A stretch of DNA of 64,000 nt from Microbacterium sp. LWS13-1.2 (lineage in GTDB: Bacteria > Actinomycetota > Actinomycetes > Actinomycetales > Microbacteriaceae), in contig NZ_CP151632.1 of assembly GCF_040144835.1 (NCBI RefSeq), forward strand, positions 186,001 to 250,000, read 5' to 3'. Below, piece after piece: positions 23,064 to 33,772 of this stretch. The notes below the pieces were generated by a model, which saw nothing but the letters and a program-made list of their open reading frames with translations, ran no database searches and was not told the origin of the DNA. A program made the position numbers and the translations under genes. Each line of letters begins with the position of its first letter. Position 1 is the first letter of the stretch.

Positions 23064-23752
23064 GCATGTCCGATGAACTGGTGGACCACCCGGAGGCGCT
23101 GGTCTCGTCTGCGACGGGACGGCCGCTGACCAAACGGGGCGAGGCGACCCGGGGGCGGCTGCTGGAGGCCGCGGAGCTGGTGTTCGCCGAACAGGGCTAC
23201 CACGAGGCATCCATCGTCAAGATCACCGAGCGCGCGGGCATCGGACTCGGCACGTTCTACCTGTACTTCGACAGCAAGCAGGCGATCTTCGAGGCGCTCG
23301 TGCTCGACCTCAACCGCCGTGTGCGCCACTCGATGTCGGAGGCGATGGCCGGGGCATCCTCTCGCCTGGAGGCCGAGCGTGCGGGCTTCGCGGGGTTCTT
23401 CCGGTTCACCGCCGAGCACCCGGCGCTGTACCGCGTGGTACGCGAGGCCGAGTTCGTCTCGCCCGAAGTCCTCCGCACGCACTACACGCGCATCGTCGAG
23501 GGCTACGAGGCGGGTCTGCGCGCCGCACAGGCGGCGGGCGACGTCGACCGCGGCCTCGACCCGGAGACCACCGCGTGGGCGCTGATGGGCATGGGCGAGC
23601 TGATCGGCATGCGGTTCCTGCTGTGGGAGCGCGACGCCGACGGCAAGCCCCCCGCACAGCTGGACCCCGTGGTGTTCGCCGGGATGACCCGGATCATCGA
23701 CAACGCCCTCGCCCCCCGATCGGGCAACGGCGACCGAGAGAAGGAAGCGTGA
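23060..23752 (+). CDS. TetR-family transcriptional regulator
   Basis: A 230-residue TetR regulator with the helix-turn-helix at about 30-75 (TRGRLLEAAELVFAEQGYHEASIVKITERAGIGLGTFYLYFDSKQ, quoted in part). It starts by an ATGA overlap with the synthetase and a GGGGGA ribosome site, so it is made with the operon. It is the likely repressor of this operon, perhaps sensing an acyl-CoA, as related regulators do. No clear palindrome was found upstream of 16533. Confidence 0.88.
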   Translation: MSMSDELVDHPEALVSSATGRPLTKRGEATRGRLLEAAELVFAEQGYHEASIVKITERAGIGLGTFYLYFDSKQAIFEALVLDLNRRVRHSMSEAMAGASSRLEAERAGFAGFFRFTAEHPALYRVVREAEFVSPEVLRTHYTRIVEGYEAGLRAAQAAGDVDRGLDPETTAWALMGMGELIGMRFLLWERDADGKPPAQLDPVVFAGMTRIIDNALAPRSGNGDREKEA

Positions 23753-24504
23753 TGGCAGATAAGGACCTCGCGGGCAAGCGCGCCCTGGTCACCGGCGGCG
23801 CGAGCGGCATCGGCCTGGCCTGCGCGCACGAGTTCGCGTCGCGCGGTGCGCACATCGTCATCGCCGACCTGAACGCGGATGCGGCGACCCAGGCTGCGAC
23901 CGCCGTCGGCGGAGAATCCTGGGTGGTCGACCTCGCCGATACGAGCGCGCTCGACGACCTGACGCTCGACGTCGACATCCTCGTGAACAACGCGGGGATC
24001 CAACGCGTCGCGCCCATTCCTGAGTTCGATCCCGAGGCATTCCGGCTGATCGTGCGCCTGATGCTGGAGTCGCCGTTCCTGCTGATCCGCGCCGCGCTGC
24101 CCGCGATGTACGAGCGGGGCTGGGGTCGCGTGATCAACATCTCCAGCGCGCACGGGCTGCGCGCGAGCGCGTACAAGTCCGCGTACGTCTCAGCCAAGCA
24201 CGGGCTCGAGGGCCTGTCGAAGGTGACCGCGCTCGAGGGCGCGCCGCACGGCGTCACGAGCAACTGCATCAACCCCGCGTACGTGCGCACGCCGCTCGTC
24301 GAGAAGCAGATCGCCGACCAGGCGAAGCTGCACGGGATCCCCGAGAGCGAAGTGGTCGAGAAGATCATGCTCACCGAGAGCGCCGTCAAGCGGCTCGTCG
24401 AGGCCGACGAGGTCGCCTCGCTCGCGGGGTGGCTGGCGTCGGACAGGGCCGGCATGGTCACCGGCGCCTCGTACACGATGGACGGCGGATGGACGGCTCG
24501 GTGA
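23752..24504 (+). CDS. 3-hydroxybutyrate dehydrogenase-like SDR
   Basis: A 250-residue SDR with TGGASGIG (about 14-21), NNAG, a Ser in NISSAHG and YVSAK at the active site. The segments SAYVSAKHGLEGLSKVTALEGAPHGVTSNCINPAYVRTPLVEKQI (quoted in part) are typical of D-3-hydroxybutyrate dehydrogenases, which oxidise 3-hydroxybutyrate to acetoacetate with NAD. Genes for SCOT-type CoA transferase and thiolase 2 kb away would take the product to acetyl-CoA. Its start overlaps the TetR stop by one base (TGATG). Confidence 0.85.
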   Translation: MADKDLAGKRALVTGGASGIGLACAHEFASRGAHIVIADLNADAATQAATAVGGESWVVDLADTSALDDLTLDVDILVNNAGIQRVAPIPEFDPEAFRLIVRLMLESPFLLIRAALPAMYERGWGRVINISSAHGLRASAYKSAYVSAKHGLEGLSKVTALEGAPHGVTSNCINPAYVRTPLVEKQIADQAKLHGIPESEVVEKIMLTESAVKRLVEADEVASLAGWLASDRAGMVTGASYTMDGGWTAR

Positions 24505-25430
24505 GCGTGACGGAGGCGGGACACCGGTACCGCGAGATCGATGTTCCCGTCGAGGGCGGGATGCTGCACGCGGGCGTGTGGGAGCCGTCGGATGCCGACG
24601 CCGACGCAGACGCGCCGACCGCGTTGGTGGTGCACGGTGTCACGGCGTCCCACCTCGCATGGCCGTTCGTCGTGGAGCGCCTGCCCGGCGTGCGCGTCGT
24701 CGCCCCCGACCTGCGGGGCCGCGGTCGCAGCAACGGCATCGTCGGCCCGGCGGGGATGGCCGCGCACGCCGACGACCTCGCGGCACTGCTCGATGCTCTC
24801 GCGATCCAGCGGACGCTCGTGGTCGGACACTCGATGGGCGCCTTCGTCTCGGTCGTCCTCGCCCACCGGCACCCGGAGCGCGTGTCGAGGCTGCTCCTCG
24901 TCGACGGCGGACTGCCTCTCGACGTCCCGGCCGGGCTCAGCACCGACCAGCTCGTCGCCGGCATCCTCGGACCGACCGCGGCACGGCTGTCGATGAGATT
25001 CGCGAGCACGGGGGAGTACCTCGACTTCTGGCGACGGCATCCCGCGTTCGACGGCGCGTGGACGCCCGAACTGGAGCGGTATCTCGCGTACGACCTCGTC
25101 GCCGACGGCGCGGGTGCGTTCCGTCCGGCGACGAGCTACACGACGACCGCCGACGACACGCTCGACATGAATGCCGGCACCGCACTGCCAGAGGCGCTGG
25201 CCGGGCTGCAGCATCCTGCCCGCCTCGTCACGGTGCCCCGCGGGCTGCAGAACGAACCTCCCGGACTGTACGCGCCCGCGCACCTGGAGCGGCTGCTCGC
25301 CGCCTACCCCGGCGTGGAGCACGAGCGGGTCGACGGTTTCAACCACTACACGATCGTGATGTCGCCCACCGGCGCGGATGTCGTGGCCGCCGCCGCCCGC
25401 GAGGAGCTCGCGGCGGCGAGCCTTCGCTGA
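24501..25430 (+). CDS. Alpha/beta hydrolase
   Basis: A 309-residue serine hydrolase with VVHGVTASH (oxyanion region), the nucleophile elbow GHSMGAF and a C-terminal DGFNHYT with the catalytic His. I start at the GTG that overlaps the preceding stop (GTGA); an in-frame ATG at 24489 is an alternative. Being last in this operon, it could cleave an ester or oligomer of the transported acid, for instance a 3-hydroxybutyrate oligomer. This is inferred from context only. Confidence 0.85.
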   Translation: MSVTEAGHRYREIDVPVEGGMLHAGVWEPSDADADADAPTALVVHGVTASHLAWPFVVERLPGVRVVAPDLRGRGRSNGIVGPAGMAAHADDLAALLDALAIQRTLVVGHSMGAFVSVVLAHRHPERVSRLLLVDGGLPLDVPAGLSTDQLVAGILGPTAARLSMRFASTGEYLDFWRRHPAFDGAWTPELERYLAYDLVADGAGAFRPATSYTTTADDTLDMNAGTALPEALAGLQHPARLVTVPRGLQNEPPGLYAPAHLERLLAAYPGVEHERVDGFNHYTIVMSPTGADVVAAAAREELAAASLR

Positions 25431-25448
25431 CGGCTTCGGCCCGCCGTC
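25429..25448. terminator. Small hairpin between convergent genes
   Basis: GACGGC (25429-25434) pairs with GCCGTC (25443-25448). It is only 6 bp long, but lies exactly between the hydrolase stop and the end of the IclR gene. Confidence 0.3.
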
Positions 25449-25460
25449 CGGCCCCCCTCG

Positions 25461-26249
25461 TTAACGAGCGGCGGCGATGCGCGTGGTCAGCTGGTGGGCG
25501 TGGGCGAGGAGGGTGCGGCCGAGCTCGGGGAGGCGCTCGGGGCCGAACCGGAACTCCACCCCCGTCAGGCTGAGCGCCCACTGGGGGTGGCCCTCCCGTG
25601 TGAAGACCGCGGCGCCGATGCCGTACGAGCCCTCGACGATGAGGCCGGGGTTCACGGCGTAGCCGCGTTCCTGCGTGTCGCGCAGGCGTGTCCGCAGCCG
25701 CGGCTCGCTGTGCGACGCACCCCATCCGCGTGCCAGTTCGGGATGGCGTTCGAAGTAGGCGTCCACATCGTGGGGAGGCAGGAACGCCAGGATCGCGAGC
25801 CCGGCCGACGCGACGCCCAGCGGGAAGCGCACGCCCTCGGACAGCACGAATGAACGGATGGGGAAGCTGCCCTCCTCGCGCAGCAGGCACACGGTCTCGT
25901 CGCCCCGGCGCACCGAGAGGAACGCGCTCTCCTCGGTGCGCACGGCGAGCGAGCGCACGATGTCGCGGGCGATCCCGGTCACGTCGTAGCGGGATGCCGC
26001 GACCGTGCCCATCAGGAACAGCTCGGGTCCCGGCATCCACCGTCCCGTCCGGTCGTCCTGGTCGACCAGGCCCTCCTGACGCAGCGCAGTGAGCAGCCGG
26101 TGCGTCGTGGGACGGGTCAGGTCCGCCCGGCGGGCGAGTTCGGCCACCGGCATCCCGTCGTTCCCGCCCGACGTGACCAGGCGCAGCAGGTGTGCGGCGC
26201 GCGCGATCGACTGGGCGCCGGGAACGGTTCGTTTGACTGCGCTGTCCAC
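25461..26249 (-). CDS. IclR-family transcriptional regulator
   Basis: A 262-residue IclR regulator. The winged helix spans about residues 12-70 (SIARAAHLLRLVTSG, LTRPTTHRLLTALRQEGLV) and the effector domain follows, with NPGLIVEGSYGIGAAVF near the ligand pocket. I start at the GTG at 26249; the longer open frame is unlike the family. It is divergent from the CoA-transferase/thiolase operon, the usual position of an IclR regulator relative to its target. A palindrome overlaps its start codon. Confidence 0.88.
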   Translation of the reverse strand: MDSAVKRTVPGAQSIARAAHLLRLVTSGGNDGMPVAELARRADLTRPTTHRLLTALRQEGLVDQDDRTGRWMPGPELFLMGTVAASRYDVTGIARDIVRSLAVRTEESAFLSVRRGDETVCLLREEGSFPIRSFVLSEGVRFPLGVASAGLAILAFLPPHDVDAYFERHPELARGWGASHSEPRLRTRLRDTQERGYAVNPGLIVEGSYGIGAAVFTREGHPQWALSLTGVEFRFGPERLPELGRTLLAHAHQLTTRIAAAR

Positions 26250-26258
26250 AATATGGAC
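26244..26258. promoter_or_regulatory. IclR-type operator over the regulator's own start
   Basis: GTCCA-N5-TGGAC (26244-26258) is a perfect inverted repeat that covers the GTG start of the IclR gene. IclR-family sites are often short palindromes of this type. Binding here would block the regulator's own expression. Confidence 0.5.
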
Positions 26259-26331
26259 GGTACGCCGGGCAGACTCCACATCGCAAGCGCGGGGCTGGCC
26301 GGGTGAGCCTGCCGGGCGGAGGATTGTGCGT

Positions 26332-26406
26332 AACTCAGGAGAGTCGGCCCGGTTCGCCCTGGCGGACCGCGCGATTCCGGGACAGAGCACGCGATCGTCC
26401 TGAGTT
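26332..26406. promoter_or_regulatory. Distant inverted repeat in the IclR/CoA-transferase promoter region
   Basis: AACTCAGGA (26332-26340) is the exact inverse of TCCTGAGTT (26398-26406), with centres 66 bp apart. It lies in the 199-base divergent gap. It could be a pair of operator half sites joined by looping, or an activator and repressor site of the IclR protein. No other strong element was seen in the gap. Confidence 0.35.
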
Positions 26407-26448
26407 GGGAACGGTCGAGGCGGCCGCAGAACACACGAGGGAGTGCAC

Positions 26449-27249
26449 GTGATCGACAAGACCTGGGGCTCGGCGGCAGAGGCCGTCGCCGACATCCCCG
26501 ACGGCGCTTCGCTCGCGGTGGGAGGGTTCGGACTCTCGGGCAACCCCATCGCCCTCATCGAGGCGCTCCTCGCACAGGGGACGAGCGATCTCAGCATCGT
26601 GAGCAACAACTGCGGCGTGGACGACTGGGGTCTCGGCATCCTCCTGAACGCCAGACGCATCCGCAAGATGACGTCGTCGTACGTGGGCGAGAACAAGGAG
26701 TTCGAGCGGCAGTTCCTCTCGGGTGAGCTCGAACTCGAGCTGACGCCCCAGGGCACGCTCGCCGAGAAGCTGCGTGCGGGCGGGTCGGGCATCGCCGCGT
26801 TCTACACGCAGACCGGCGTCGGCACCCAGGTCGCGGAGGGCGGGCTTCCTCGTCGTTACGCGGCCGACGGCAGCATCGCGGTGGCCTCGCCCGTGAAGGA
26901 CGTGCGCAGCTTCGACAACACCGGCACACCTCGCGACTATGTTCTCGAGGAGTCGATCGTCACCGACTTCGCGCTGGTGCACGCGCTCAAGGGCGACCGC
27001 CACGGCAACCTGGTCTTCAACAAGGCGGCGCGCAACTTCAACCCGCTCGCAGCCATGGCCGGGCGGGTCTGCATCGCCCAGGTGGAGGAGCTCGTGGAGC
27101 CGGGCGAACTCGACCCCGACAGCATCCATCTCCCCGGCATCTACGTGCACCGAATCGTGGAGGTCGGATCCGACATCGAGAAGCGCATCGAGCGGCGTAC
27201 GGTCAGCGTTGCGCAGGCCGCCTCGCGCGAGATGCCGGAAGGAGCCTGA
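26449..27249 (+). CDS. scoA: 3-oxoacid CoA-transferase subunit A
   Basis: A 266-residue subunit of succinyl-CoA:3-ketoacid CoA-transferase. [19 protein letters not shown] and [19 protein letters not shown] closely resemble animal SCOT and bacterial ScoA and differ from PcaI of the beta-ketoadipate pathway. With subunit B it moves CoA from succinyl-CoA to acetoacetate. The GTG at 26449 fits the GAGGGAG ribosome site better than the GTG at 26443. Confidence 0.92.
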   Translation: MIDKTWGSAAEAVADIPDGASLAVGGFGLSGNPIALIEALLAQGTSDLSIVSNNCGVDDWGLGILLNARRIRKMTSSYVGENKEFERQFLSGELELELTPQGTLAEKLRAGGSGIAAFYTQTGVGTQVAEGGLPRRYAADGSIAVASPVKDVRSFDNTGTPRDYVLEESIVTDFALVHALKGDRHGNLVFNKAARNFNPLAAMAGRVCIAQVEELVEPGELDPDSIHLPGIYVHRIVEVGSDIEKRIERRTVSVAQAASREMPEGA

Positions 27250-27250
27250 C

Positions 27251-27904
27251 ATGCCGCTGAACCGCAACGAGATGGCCGCGCGCGCGGCTGCGGAGCTCGC
27301 CGACGGCTCGTACGTCAACCTCGGCATCGGGCTGCCGACGCTGGTGCCGAACTTCGTGCCCGAGGGCGTGACGGTCGTGCTGCAGTCCGAGAACGGCATC
27401 CTCGGCGTCGGGCCGTACCCGACCGAGGAGAACGTCGACCCCGACCTGATCAACGCCGGCAAGGAGACCGTGACGACCCTGCCCGGCGCCGCCTTCTTCG
27501 ACTCGGCGACGAGCTTCGGCATGATCCGCGGAGGCAAGATCGACGCCGCGATCCTCGGCGCCATGCAGGTCTCGGCGTCCGGCGACCTCGCCAACTGGAT
27601 GATCCCCGGAAAGATGGTGAAGGGCCCCGGCGGCGCCATGGACCTCGTGCACGGCGCCGCGAAGGTGATCGTGCTGATGGAGCACGTCGCCAAGGACGGC
27701 TCGGCCAAGATCGTGAACGAGTGCTCGCTGCCTCTCACGGGTCGCGGAGTGGTCGACCGCATCATCACCGACCTCGCGGTCATTGATGTGACGGATGCCG
27801 GACTCGTGCTGGTCGAGACGGCGCCCGGCGTCACGGTGGCCGAGGTCGTCGCCGCGACCGAACCGGAGCTGCTCGTCTCGGACGAACTTAAGGTGGAAGC
27901 ATGA
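27251..27904 (+). CDS. scoB: 3-oxoacid CoA-transferase subunit B
   Basis: A 217-residue partner of ScoA. The catalytic Glu lies in [14 protein letters not shown] (about residue 51), and [23 protein letters not shown] is the strongly conserved SCOT stretch. It starts one base after the scoA stop and overlaps the thiolase start by ATGA, so stoichiometric translation is expected. Confidence 0.93.
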   Translation: MPLNRNEMAARAAAELADGSYVNLGIGLPTLVPNFVPEGVTVVLQSENGILGVGPYPTEENVDPDLINAGKETVTTLPGAAFFDSATSFGMIRGGKIDAAILGAMQVSASGDLANWMIPGKMVKGPGGAMDLVHGAAKVIVLMEHVAKDGSAKIVNECSLPLTGRGVVDRIITDLAVIDVTDAGLVLVETAPGVTVAEVVAATEPELLVSDELKVEA

Positions 27905-29085
27905 ACCACGACGACGTCGTCATCGTCGCCGCTGCGCGGACTGCGCAGGGGCGGCTGAAGGGCCAGCTGGCTTCGCTCACCGCGGTGCAGCTCGGCAGCG
28001 CCGCGATCCGCGGCGCGCTCGAGAGGGGCGGCATCCCGGCCGACGCCGTGGATGCCGTGCTCGTCGGCCAGGTGCTCGCCGCCGGCAGCGGGCAGAACCC
28101 CGCGCGGCAGGCGGCCGTAGGAGCCGGCATCCCGTGGGAGGTCCATTCGGGATCCGTCAACAAGGTGTGCCTCTCGGGACTCACGGCGATCATCGACGGC
28201 GCCCGCATGATCACGGTGGGCGACGCGACCGTCGTGGTCGCCGCCGGCATGGAGTCGATGACCCGTTCGCCGCACCTACTCATGGGCTCGCGCGACGGCT
28301 GGGCGTACGGCTCCATCGAGGTGCTCGACCACATGGCGTACGACGGGCTCACCGACGCGTACGACCGCGAGAGCATGGGCGCCTCCACCGAGCGGCACAA
28401 CGATCGGTTCGAGATCACGCGCGAGGCACAGGACGCCGTGGCCGCCCGATCGCACCAGCGGGCTGCCGCCGCGCAGGCGGAAGGGGTGTTCGAGGCCGAG
28501 ATCGTGCCGGTCGAGATCCCGCAGCGCAAGGGCGACCCGGTCGTCGTGACCAAGGACGAGGGCGTGCGGCCCGAGACGACGGTCGAGACCCTCGCGGGAC
28601 TGCGGCCCGCCTTCGCACAGGGCGGGTCGATCACCGCGGGCAACTCGTCGCAGATCTCCGACGGCGCCTCGGCCGTCGTCCTCACGACGCGCTCCCACGC
28701 CGACGAGAACGGCTGGAACGTGCTGGCCGTCGTCGGTGCCTCGGGCCAGGTTGCAGGTCCCGACAACTCGCTGCACGCCCAGCCGGCGCGGGCGATCGAG
28801 CAGGCGCTGGCCAAGCAGGGCATCTCCGCGTCGGACCTCGACATCGTCGAGATCAACGAGGCGTTCGGCTCCGTCGTGGCTCGCTCGCAGGCTGAGCTCG
28901 GACTCTCGGACGAGGTCGTCAACCCGCACGGCGGCGGCATCGCGATCGGGCATCCGATCGGGGCGTCCGGCAACCGCCTCGTCGTCCACGCGGTGCACGA
29001 GCTCGTCCGCCGCGGCGGCGGTACGGCCGCCGTCGCGCTCTGCGGCGGCGGCGGCCAGGGCGACGCGCTGATCCTCACGCGCTGA
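27901..29085 (+). CDS. Acetyl-CoA C-acetyltransferase (thiolase)
   Basis: A 394-residue thiolase with all active-site elements: the nucleophile Cys in NKVCLSG (about 89), [16 protein letters not shown] and the C-terminal CGGGGQGDA. It would cleave acetoacetyl-CoA to two acetyl-CoA, completing the route from 3-hydroxybutyrate through acetoacetate. A longer-chain 3-ketoacyl-CoA thiolase cannot be excluded. It ends before a large repeat/terminator. Confidence 0.93.
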   Translation: MNHDDVVIVAAARTAQGRLKGQLASLTAVQLGSAAIRGALERGGIPADAVDAVLVGQVLAAGSGQNPARQAAVGAGIPWEVHSGSVNKVCLSGLTAIIDGARMITVGDATVVVAAGMESMTRSPHLLMGSRDGWAYGSIEVLDHMAYDGLTDAYDRESMGASTERHNDRFEITREAQDAVAARSHQRAAAAQAEGVFEAEIVPVEIPQRKGDPVVVTKDEGVRPETTVETLAGLRPAFAQGGSITAGNSSQISDGASAVVLTTRSHADENGWNVLAVVGASGQVAGPDNSLHAQPARAIEQALAKQGISASDLDIVEINEAFGSVVARSQAELGLSDEVVNPHGGGIAIGHPIGASGNRLVVHAVHELVRRGGGTAAVALCGGGGQGDALILTR

Positions 29086-29095
29086 GGGCAGTTTC

Positions 29096-29225
29096 GGTCG
29101 TTGAGCGAGCGAGGAACGTGGTCGTTGAGCGAGCTTGCGAGTCGAAACGCAGAGACGAAACGCCTCCCGTGCACGTCGGTGGCTCGATGCGTTTCGTCTC
29201 GGTCGCCGGCGCTCGCTCAGCGACC
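29096..29225. repeat. Dispersed GGTCGTTGAGCGAGC repeat forming a bidirectional terminator
   Basis: Two direct copies of GGTCGTTGAGCGAGC (29096-29110, 29120-29134) face an inverse copy with one mismatch (29211-29225). Inside, GAGACGAAACGC (29152-29163) pairs perfectly with 29189-29200. The whole unit fills the gap between convergent genes (ends 29085 and 29262) and can fold as a nested cruciform. A further single copy lies at 36106, and a related one at 17764. Confidence 0.75.
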
Positions 29226-29261
29226 GGGGCGGGGGAGTGGCCCGCCTGAGTCGGGGTCAGG

Positions 29262-29516
29262 TCAGCGGTCGAGGCGGCGCTTGAGGAGCTTCTTCTCGCG
29301 GCCGTGCACGGGAGAGTCGTTCGCGATGAGCGCGCCGCGCGATGCCCGGCGCACATCGACGATGGCCCCGACCGCGAGCGCCAGCGAGATGCCCCAGCTG
29401 AGCCAGGCCAGCGCCATGCGCCAGGTGAACGGCTCGTTCTCGCGGAGGCCCCTCAGCAGCGTCAGCCCGCCGGTGAACGCGGTGAGGATGCCGGTGCCGA
29501 AGAGGTACTTGCGCAT
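29262..29516 (-). CDS. Small membrane protein
   Basis: An 84-residue protein with two hydrophobic helices (about residues 4-22 and 34-53) and a basic C-terminus (HGREKKLLKRRLDR). The ATG at 29516 is preceded at six bases by TAACGT on the minus strand, a leaderless arrangement. I do not recognise it. Confidence 0.65.
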   Translation of the reverse strand: MRKYLFGTGILTAFTGGLTLLRGLRENEPFTWRMALAWLSWGISLALAVGAIVDVRRASRGALIANDSPVHGREKKLLKRRLDR

Positions 29517-29655
29517 GAGGCCACGTTAGCGCGGCAGTCGGTCCGGACGCGCCCCTTGACATGGGCATGCGTCGCACGTCAAGGGCGGTCGGCCCGGATG
29601 AGGGCGCTGTTAGCCTGGGGCCGTTGCCGAGTCCACGAAACCGTCAGGAGCCCGC

Positions 29656-31130
<1,475 letters not shown>

Positions 31131-31134
<4 letters not shown>

Positions 31135-31925
31135 GCCTCGATCTCGCGGACGACGTGCGCGACGCGATCGCCGGCATCGCGGCATCCGATCTCCTGCTCG
31201 TCGCACTCGACTTCGACGGCACGCTGTCGCCGCTCGAGGACGAGCCGATGGACGCGCGGATGCTGCCTGCCGCACGTGACGCCGTGAACGCCCTGGTCGC
31301 CGCGCCCGACACGCTCGTCGCGTTCGTCTCGGGGCGGAGCCTCGTCGACCTGCGGGTGATCGCCGAGCACGACGACGCGTCGCGCGTGCTCCTGGCCGGA
31401 TCCCACGGCGCCGAGTTCTGGATCCCGGGTGAGGGCCTGCAGAGCCACGGTGAGGACGAGGCGGATGTCACGCTCCGCGACGCGATGCGGTCGCACGCCG
31501 AGGCGGCGACGGCGGCGCTGGACGGCGTCTGGATCGAGCCGAAGACCTTCGGGTTCGGTGTCCACACCCGGCGCGCCACGGCGGAGGACGCGGCGGAGGC
31601 GAATCGCCTCGCCGACGAGATCGTCGCGGCGGAGGCGCCGCACTGGCGGCGGCGCACCGGGCACAACATCGTCGAATTCGCGTTCCGCCACGAGGGCAAG
31701 GACTCCGCGATCGCCGAGCTCCGCGAGCGCGTGGGGGCGACGGCGGTGCTGTTCGCTGGAGACGACGTCACCGACGAGGACGCGCTGGCGAGTCTCGGTG
31801 CCGACGACCTCGGCGTGCGCGTCGGCGACGGCCCGACTGCGGCGGCCGTGCGCGTGCCCGACATCGCCGCTCTCGCGGACCTCCTGACGCTGCTGGCGGC
31901 GGAGCGGACGCGCCTGCGCGGGTGA
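31131..31925 (+). CDS. otsB: Trehalose-6-phosphate phosphatase
   Basis: A 264-residue HAD-family phosphatase. The nucleophile motif is DFDGTLSP at 27-34, and the late metal-binding motif is GDDVTDEDA. It removes phosphate from trehalose-6-phosphate made by OtsA, yielding the compatible solute and storage sugar trehalose. It is translationally coupled to otsA. Confidence 0.95.
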
Positions 31926-31927
31926 GC

Positions 31928-31948
31928 GACACGCCCGGCGAGCGTGTC
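31928..31948 (+). terminator. Terminator after otsAB
   Basis: GACACGC (31928-31934) pairs with GCGTGTC (31942-31948) across a 7-base loop, three bases after the otsB stop. No T-run follows. Confidence 0.5.
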
Positions 31949-31994
31949 TGCGGGTAGGAACGGGGCCTCGCGAGAGCGATCCGCCCCGCGGCAA

Positions 31995-32000
31995 TAGACT
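31995..32000 (+). promoter_or_regulatory. -10 box of the leaderless ilvD transcript
   Basis: TAGACT ends six bases before the ilvD ATG (32007); no ribosome site lies between. An attenuator leader is therefore not possible for ilvD itself. Confidence 0.55.
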
Positions 32001-32006
32001 GAGCCA

Positions 32007-33725
32007 ATGGCCCAGCCCCATTCGCCCGCCGACAACACCATCGATATCAAGCCCCGCAGCCGCGTCGTCACCGACGGCATCGAAGCCACGACGTCGCGCG
32101 GCATGCTCCGCGCCGTCGGCATGGGGGATGCGGACTGGGACAAGCCGCAGATCGGCATCGCGTCCAGCTGGAACGAGATCACCCCCTGCAACCTGAGCCT
32201 CGACCGTCTCGCGCAGGGTGCCAAGGAAGGTGTCCACGCCGGCGGCGGCTATCCGCTGCAGTTCGGCACGATCTCGGTGTCGGACGGCATCTCGATGGGC
32301 CACGAGGGCATGCACTTCTCGCTCGTCTCGCGCGAGGTCATCGCCGACTCGGTCGAGACGGTCATCATGGCCGAGCGCCTCGACGGCTCGGTGCTCCTCG
32401 CCGGGTGCGACAAGTCGATCCCGGGCATGCTGATGGCGTCGGCCCGGCTGGACCTGTCCAGCGTCTTCCTCTACGCCGGCTCCATCGCGCCCGGCTGGGT
32501 GAAGCTCTCGGACGGCACCGAGAAGGACGTCACGATCATCGACTCGTTCGAAGCGGTCGGCGCGTGTCTCGCGGGCAAGATGAGCGAGGCCGACCTGAAG
32601 CGCATCGAGTGCGCGATCGCTCCGGGCGAGGGCGCGTGCGGCGGCATGTACACCGCGAACACGATGGCGTCGGTGGCCGAGGCGCTGGGCCTCAGCCTTC
32701 CGGGCTCCGCGGCACCGCCCTCGGCGGACCGCCGCCGCGACTACTTCGCCCACCGCTCGGGCGAGGCCGTCGTGAATCTGCTACGCCAGGGCATCACGAC
32801 GCGCGACATCCTCACCAAGGAGGCGTTCGAGAACGCGATCGCCCTGGCGATGGCGCTCGGCGGCTCGACCAACGTGGTGCTGCACCTCCTCGCCATCGCC
32901 CGCGAAGCAGATGTCGACCTCAGCCTGCACGACTTCAACCGCATCGGCGACAAGGTCCCGCACGTGGCCGACATGAAGCCGTTCGGCAAGTACGTCATGA
33001 ACGATGTCGACCGCCACGGCGGCATCCCGGTCATCATGAAGGCCATGCTCGATGAGGGCCTGCTCCACGGCGACGCCCTCACGGTCACCGGCAAGACGCT
33101 CGCCGAGAACCTGGCCGACCTCGACCCCGATCCAGTCGACGGCACGGTGATCCACACGTTCGACGACCCGATCCACGCCAAGGGCGGCATCACGATCCTG
33201 CACGGCTCGATCGCGCCCGAGGGCGCGGTCGTCAAGTCGGCCGGCTTCGACGCCGACGTGTTCGAGGGACCCGCGCGCGTGTTCGAGCGCGAACGCGCCG
33301 CGATGGACGCGCTCGAGGCGGGAGAGATCGCCGCGGGGGATGTCGTCGTCATCCGCTACGAGGGCCCGAAGGGCGGACCCGGCATGCGTGAGATGCTGGC
33401 CATCACCGCGGCCATAAAGGGCGCTGGGCTCGGAAAAGATGTACTACTCTTGACGGACGGACGATTCTCAGGCGGCACAACCGGCCTGTGCATCGGCCAC
33501 ATAGCACCCGAAGCGGTGGACGCTGGTCCCATCGCCTTCGTGCGCGATGGTGATCTGATACGGGTCGATATCGCGGCTCGCACTCTCGACCTACTCGTCG
33601 ACGAGGCTGAGCTTGACTCCCGCCGCTCTGGCTGGGAGCCGCTTCCCCCGCGCTATACCCGTGGCGTCCTTGCCAAGTACTCCCGACTCGTGCGCTCCGC
33701 TGCGGAGGGCGCGACCACCGGTTGA
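32007..33725 (+). CDS. ilvD: Dihydroxy-acid dehydratase
   Basis: A 572-residue iron-sulfur dehydratase of valine, isoleucine and leucine synthesis. Cluster-binding cysteines lie in GCDKSIPGM and [12 protein letters not shown], and the late [14 protein letters not shown] motif is present. It starts as a leaderless ATG. From about 33410 to the stop the codon choice changes: ATA, CTA, AAA, TCA, CGA and GTA appear that the first 460 codons avoid. This suggests a recombined 3' part or a constrained RNA. Confidence 0.95.
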   Translation: MAQPHSPADNTIDIKPRSRVVTDGIEATTSRGMLRAVGMGDADWDKPQIGIASSWNEITPCNLSLDRLAQGAKEGVHAGGGYPLQFGTISVSDGISMGHEGMHFSLVSREVIADSVETVIMAERLDGSVLLAGCDKSIPGMLMASARLDLSSVFLYAGSIAPGWVKLSDGTEKDVTIIDSFEAVGACLAGKMSEADLKRIECAIAPGEGACGGMYTANTMASVAEALGLSLPGSAAPPSADRRRDYFAHRSGEAVVNLLRQGITTRDILTKEAFENAIALAMALGGSTNVVLHLLAIAREADVDLSLHDFNRIGDKVPHVADMKPFGKYVMNDVDRHGGIPVIMKAMLDEGLLHGDALTVTGKTLAENLADLDPDPVDGTVIHTFDDPIHAKGGITILHGSIAPEGAVVKSAGFDADVFEGPARVFERERAAMDALEAGEIAAGDVVVIRYEGPKGGPGMREMLAITAAIKGAGLGKDVLLLTDGRFSGGTTGLCIGHIAPEAVDAGPIAFVRDGDLIRVDIAARTLDLLVDEAELDSRRSGWEPLPPRYTRGVLAKYSRLVRSAAEGATTG

Positions 33726-33772
33726 GCCTGGTCTCCGACATCCCGTCCGATCCATCTGTGAGGAATCTCACC

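Noticed and set aside
26335..28275. Long minus-strand open frame opposite scoA/scoB
   Set aside because: It is a GC-rich antisense shadow: Arg/His/Gly-rich, without family motifs, while the plus strand has three well-recognised enzymes. The same applies to the long minus-strand frames at 18611-20371, 33776-35584, 35927-38548 and 47797-49575.
26449..29085. Beta-ketoadipate genes pcaI-pcaJ-pcaF under a PcaR-type IclR regulator
   Set aside because: The gene order fits, but the CoA-transferase subunits have SCOT-type sequence ([34 protein letters not shown]), and no protocatechuate genes are nearby.
31926..33772. Leucine/valine attenuator for the ilv genes
   Set aside because: ilvD appears leaderless and the ilvD-ilvB gap is 47 bases with no short frame rich in branched-chain codons.
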